Below are positions 30,102 to 30,725 of a stretch of 30,725 bases of DNA, one piece after another. A program made the position numbers and the translations under genes. Origin of the DNA: DYTO01 sp040757795 (GTDB taxonomy: Archaea > Hadarchaeota > Hadarchaeia > Hadarchaeales > Hadarchaeaceae); NCBI GenBank assembly GCA_040757795.1, contig JBFLWG010000007.1, positions 1-30,725 of the forward strand. The letters run 5' to 3'. The notes below the pieces were generated by a model. It worked only from the letters and a program-made list of their open reading frames with translations. It was not told the origin of the DNA and searched no databases. Position 1 is the stretch's first letter. Each line of letters begins with the position of its first letter.

Positions 30102-30620
30102 TTACTTCCCTTTGCGCGCTCCCCCGAAATAACCCCCGCGCTCGGTCCTCACGTCAATCATCGTGAAAAATGAGCCGTGTTTTTTCACTATGCCCATCAG
30201 CTTGTTGATGTCGCGGCGCTTGAAGAAAACATTGTGAACCATCTCCGGACCCTTTAAGCCTCGTCCTGGGACAACTGTTACACCGAATCCAGCTTTCCTG
30301 AGTTCATCAGCTAAATCCTTTGTGTGGTTTTTCGGCACTATGTAGGCAAACATGTAGCCGAGAGCGATCTTTTCTTCAATGTAGCTGCCGAGGAAGTTCC
30401 CCGAGGCAAACCCAAGCGCGAAGGCGAAAATGTAATACCAGTTGTCCAGCTGGGTGATCACGCGACTCACGGCCACAATCCAAATCATCATCTCGAAGAA
30501 AGATGAGATGGACGCTATCCCCCTCCGCCCCCTGACTAGAAGTATCATCCTCATCGTGCCCATGGAGACATCAACAAGTCTGGCGAGGAAAATGAGGATT
30601 GACCAGAAAATAATCTCCAT
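30102..30620 (-). CDS. UPF0316/DUF2179 membrane protein
   Basis: 172 residues from ATG 30620, preceded by AGGTGG at 30627-30632; the frame is open beyond it to the window edge. The first 85 residues hold three hydrophobic helices with the UPF0316 pattern RLVDVSMGTMRMILLVRG, FFEMMIWIVAVSRV and ALGFASGNFLGSYIEEKIALGY. The C-terminal part is a DUF2179 domain (KDLADELRKAGFGVTVVPGRG, FFKRRDINKLMGIVKK, FFTMIDVRTERGGYF). The family's function is unknown; DUF2179 is thought to be a cytoplasmic regulatory or ligand-binding domain. It is the first clearly seen gene of the xdhC-lysine operon. Confidence 0.87.
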   Translation of the reverse strand: MEIIFWSILIFLARLVDVSMGTMRMILLVRGRRGIASISSFFEMMIWIVAVSRVITQLDNWYYIFAFALGFASGNFLGSYIEEKIALGYMFAYIVPKNHTKDLADELRKAGFGVTVVPGRGLKGPEMVHNVFFKRRDINKLMGIVKKHGSFFTMIDVRTERGGYFGGARKGK

Positions 30621-30725
30621 AATTAATCCACCTGCCGCTAGCATCAGATGGTCCTGATTTGGCAAAAAGTTGTACAGGACCCGCAGATACAGCTGCCAGT
30701 GTATGAGCGCTTCATCCGACCGAAT
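30621..30725. other. window edge, unassigned
   Basis: On the minus strand one frame is open into the UPF0316 gene and a second ends at TGA near 30644-30646 after a Cys-rich peptide. I cannot tell whether an upstream gene ends here or whether this is leader sequence. Confidence 0.4.

Noticed and set aside
30647..30725. Cys-rich C-terminal end of an upstream minus-strand gene
   Set aside because: Only about 26 codons are visible, and a competing open frame over the same bases looks equally plausible.

Overview
The window is archaeal chromosome. The clues are an initiator tRNA-Met interrupted by bulge-helix-bulge (BHB) introns, surface proteins with PGF-pre-PGF-type domains, an aldehyde:ferredoxin oxidoreductase, archaeal TATA-like boxes about 25 nt upstream of apparently leaderless starts, and small genes joined by 4-bp overlaps. 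Most of it is GC-rich, with a clear AT-rich island around 18.7-19.35 kb. Lysine is made by the diaminopimelate route. I cannot place the lineage from sequence alone; the surface-protein domains suggest a euryarchaeal-type lineage.

Layout. (1) 1-6.1 kb: two tandem genes for large, modular, membrane-anchored surface proteins built from the same Asp-rich module; the first is cut by the window edge. (2) 6.1-8.45 kb, minus strand: a CPBP-type membrane protease with an extracytoplasmic domain, then a carbamoyltransferase resembling YgeW. (3) 8.57-13.45 kb, plus strand: MoaD/ThiS-like sulfur carrier, FAD subunit, 2Fe-2S subunit and molybdopterin subunit of a xanthine-dehydrogenase-family hydroxylase, then an arylsulfotransferase-like secreted propeller, all nearly touching. 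(4) 13.5-18 kb: SDR oxidoreductase, HAD phosphatase, a PHP-fold protein with altered metal ligands, and a tungsten/molybdenum aldehyde:ferredoxin oxidoreductase. (5) 18.0-20.1 kb: an apparent orphan 5' half of a tRNA, a small membrane protein, a frameshifted LAGLIDADG homing endonuclease, the two-intron tRNA-iMet, and another membrane protein. (6) 20.1-25.1 kb: two secreted beta-propellers in an operon with aspartate-semialdehyde dehydrogenase, a short zinc-binding ORF, a bPH2 membrane protein and a third propeller. (7) 25.1-30.7 kb, minus strand: a tight operon UPF0316 - xdhC - lysA - aspartokinase - dapA - dapB.

How it fits together. Asd, aspartokinase, DapA, DapB and LysA cover aspartate to tetrahydrodipicolinate plus the last step to lysine; the middle steps are not here. 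The molybdenum hydroxylase has its own sulfur carrier beside it, while its likely maturation factor XdhC is about 17 kb away in the lysine operon. Divergence of a YgeW-like carbamoyltransferase from a xanthine-dehydrogenase-like operon recalls the E. coli purine-catabolism region and suggests ureide or purine-derived nitrogen metabolism.

The most interesting part is the tRNA/homing-endonuclease island. The initiator tRNA appears to need removal of a 29-nt D-arm intron and a 30-nt T-loop intron, with none at the usual 37/38 site. A decayed AT-rich homing endonuclease abuts its 5' end, and 1.3 kb upstream lies tRNA-like sequence that stops exactly at the canonical 37/38 splice position.
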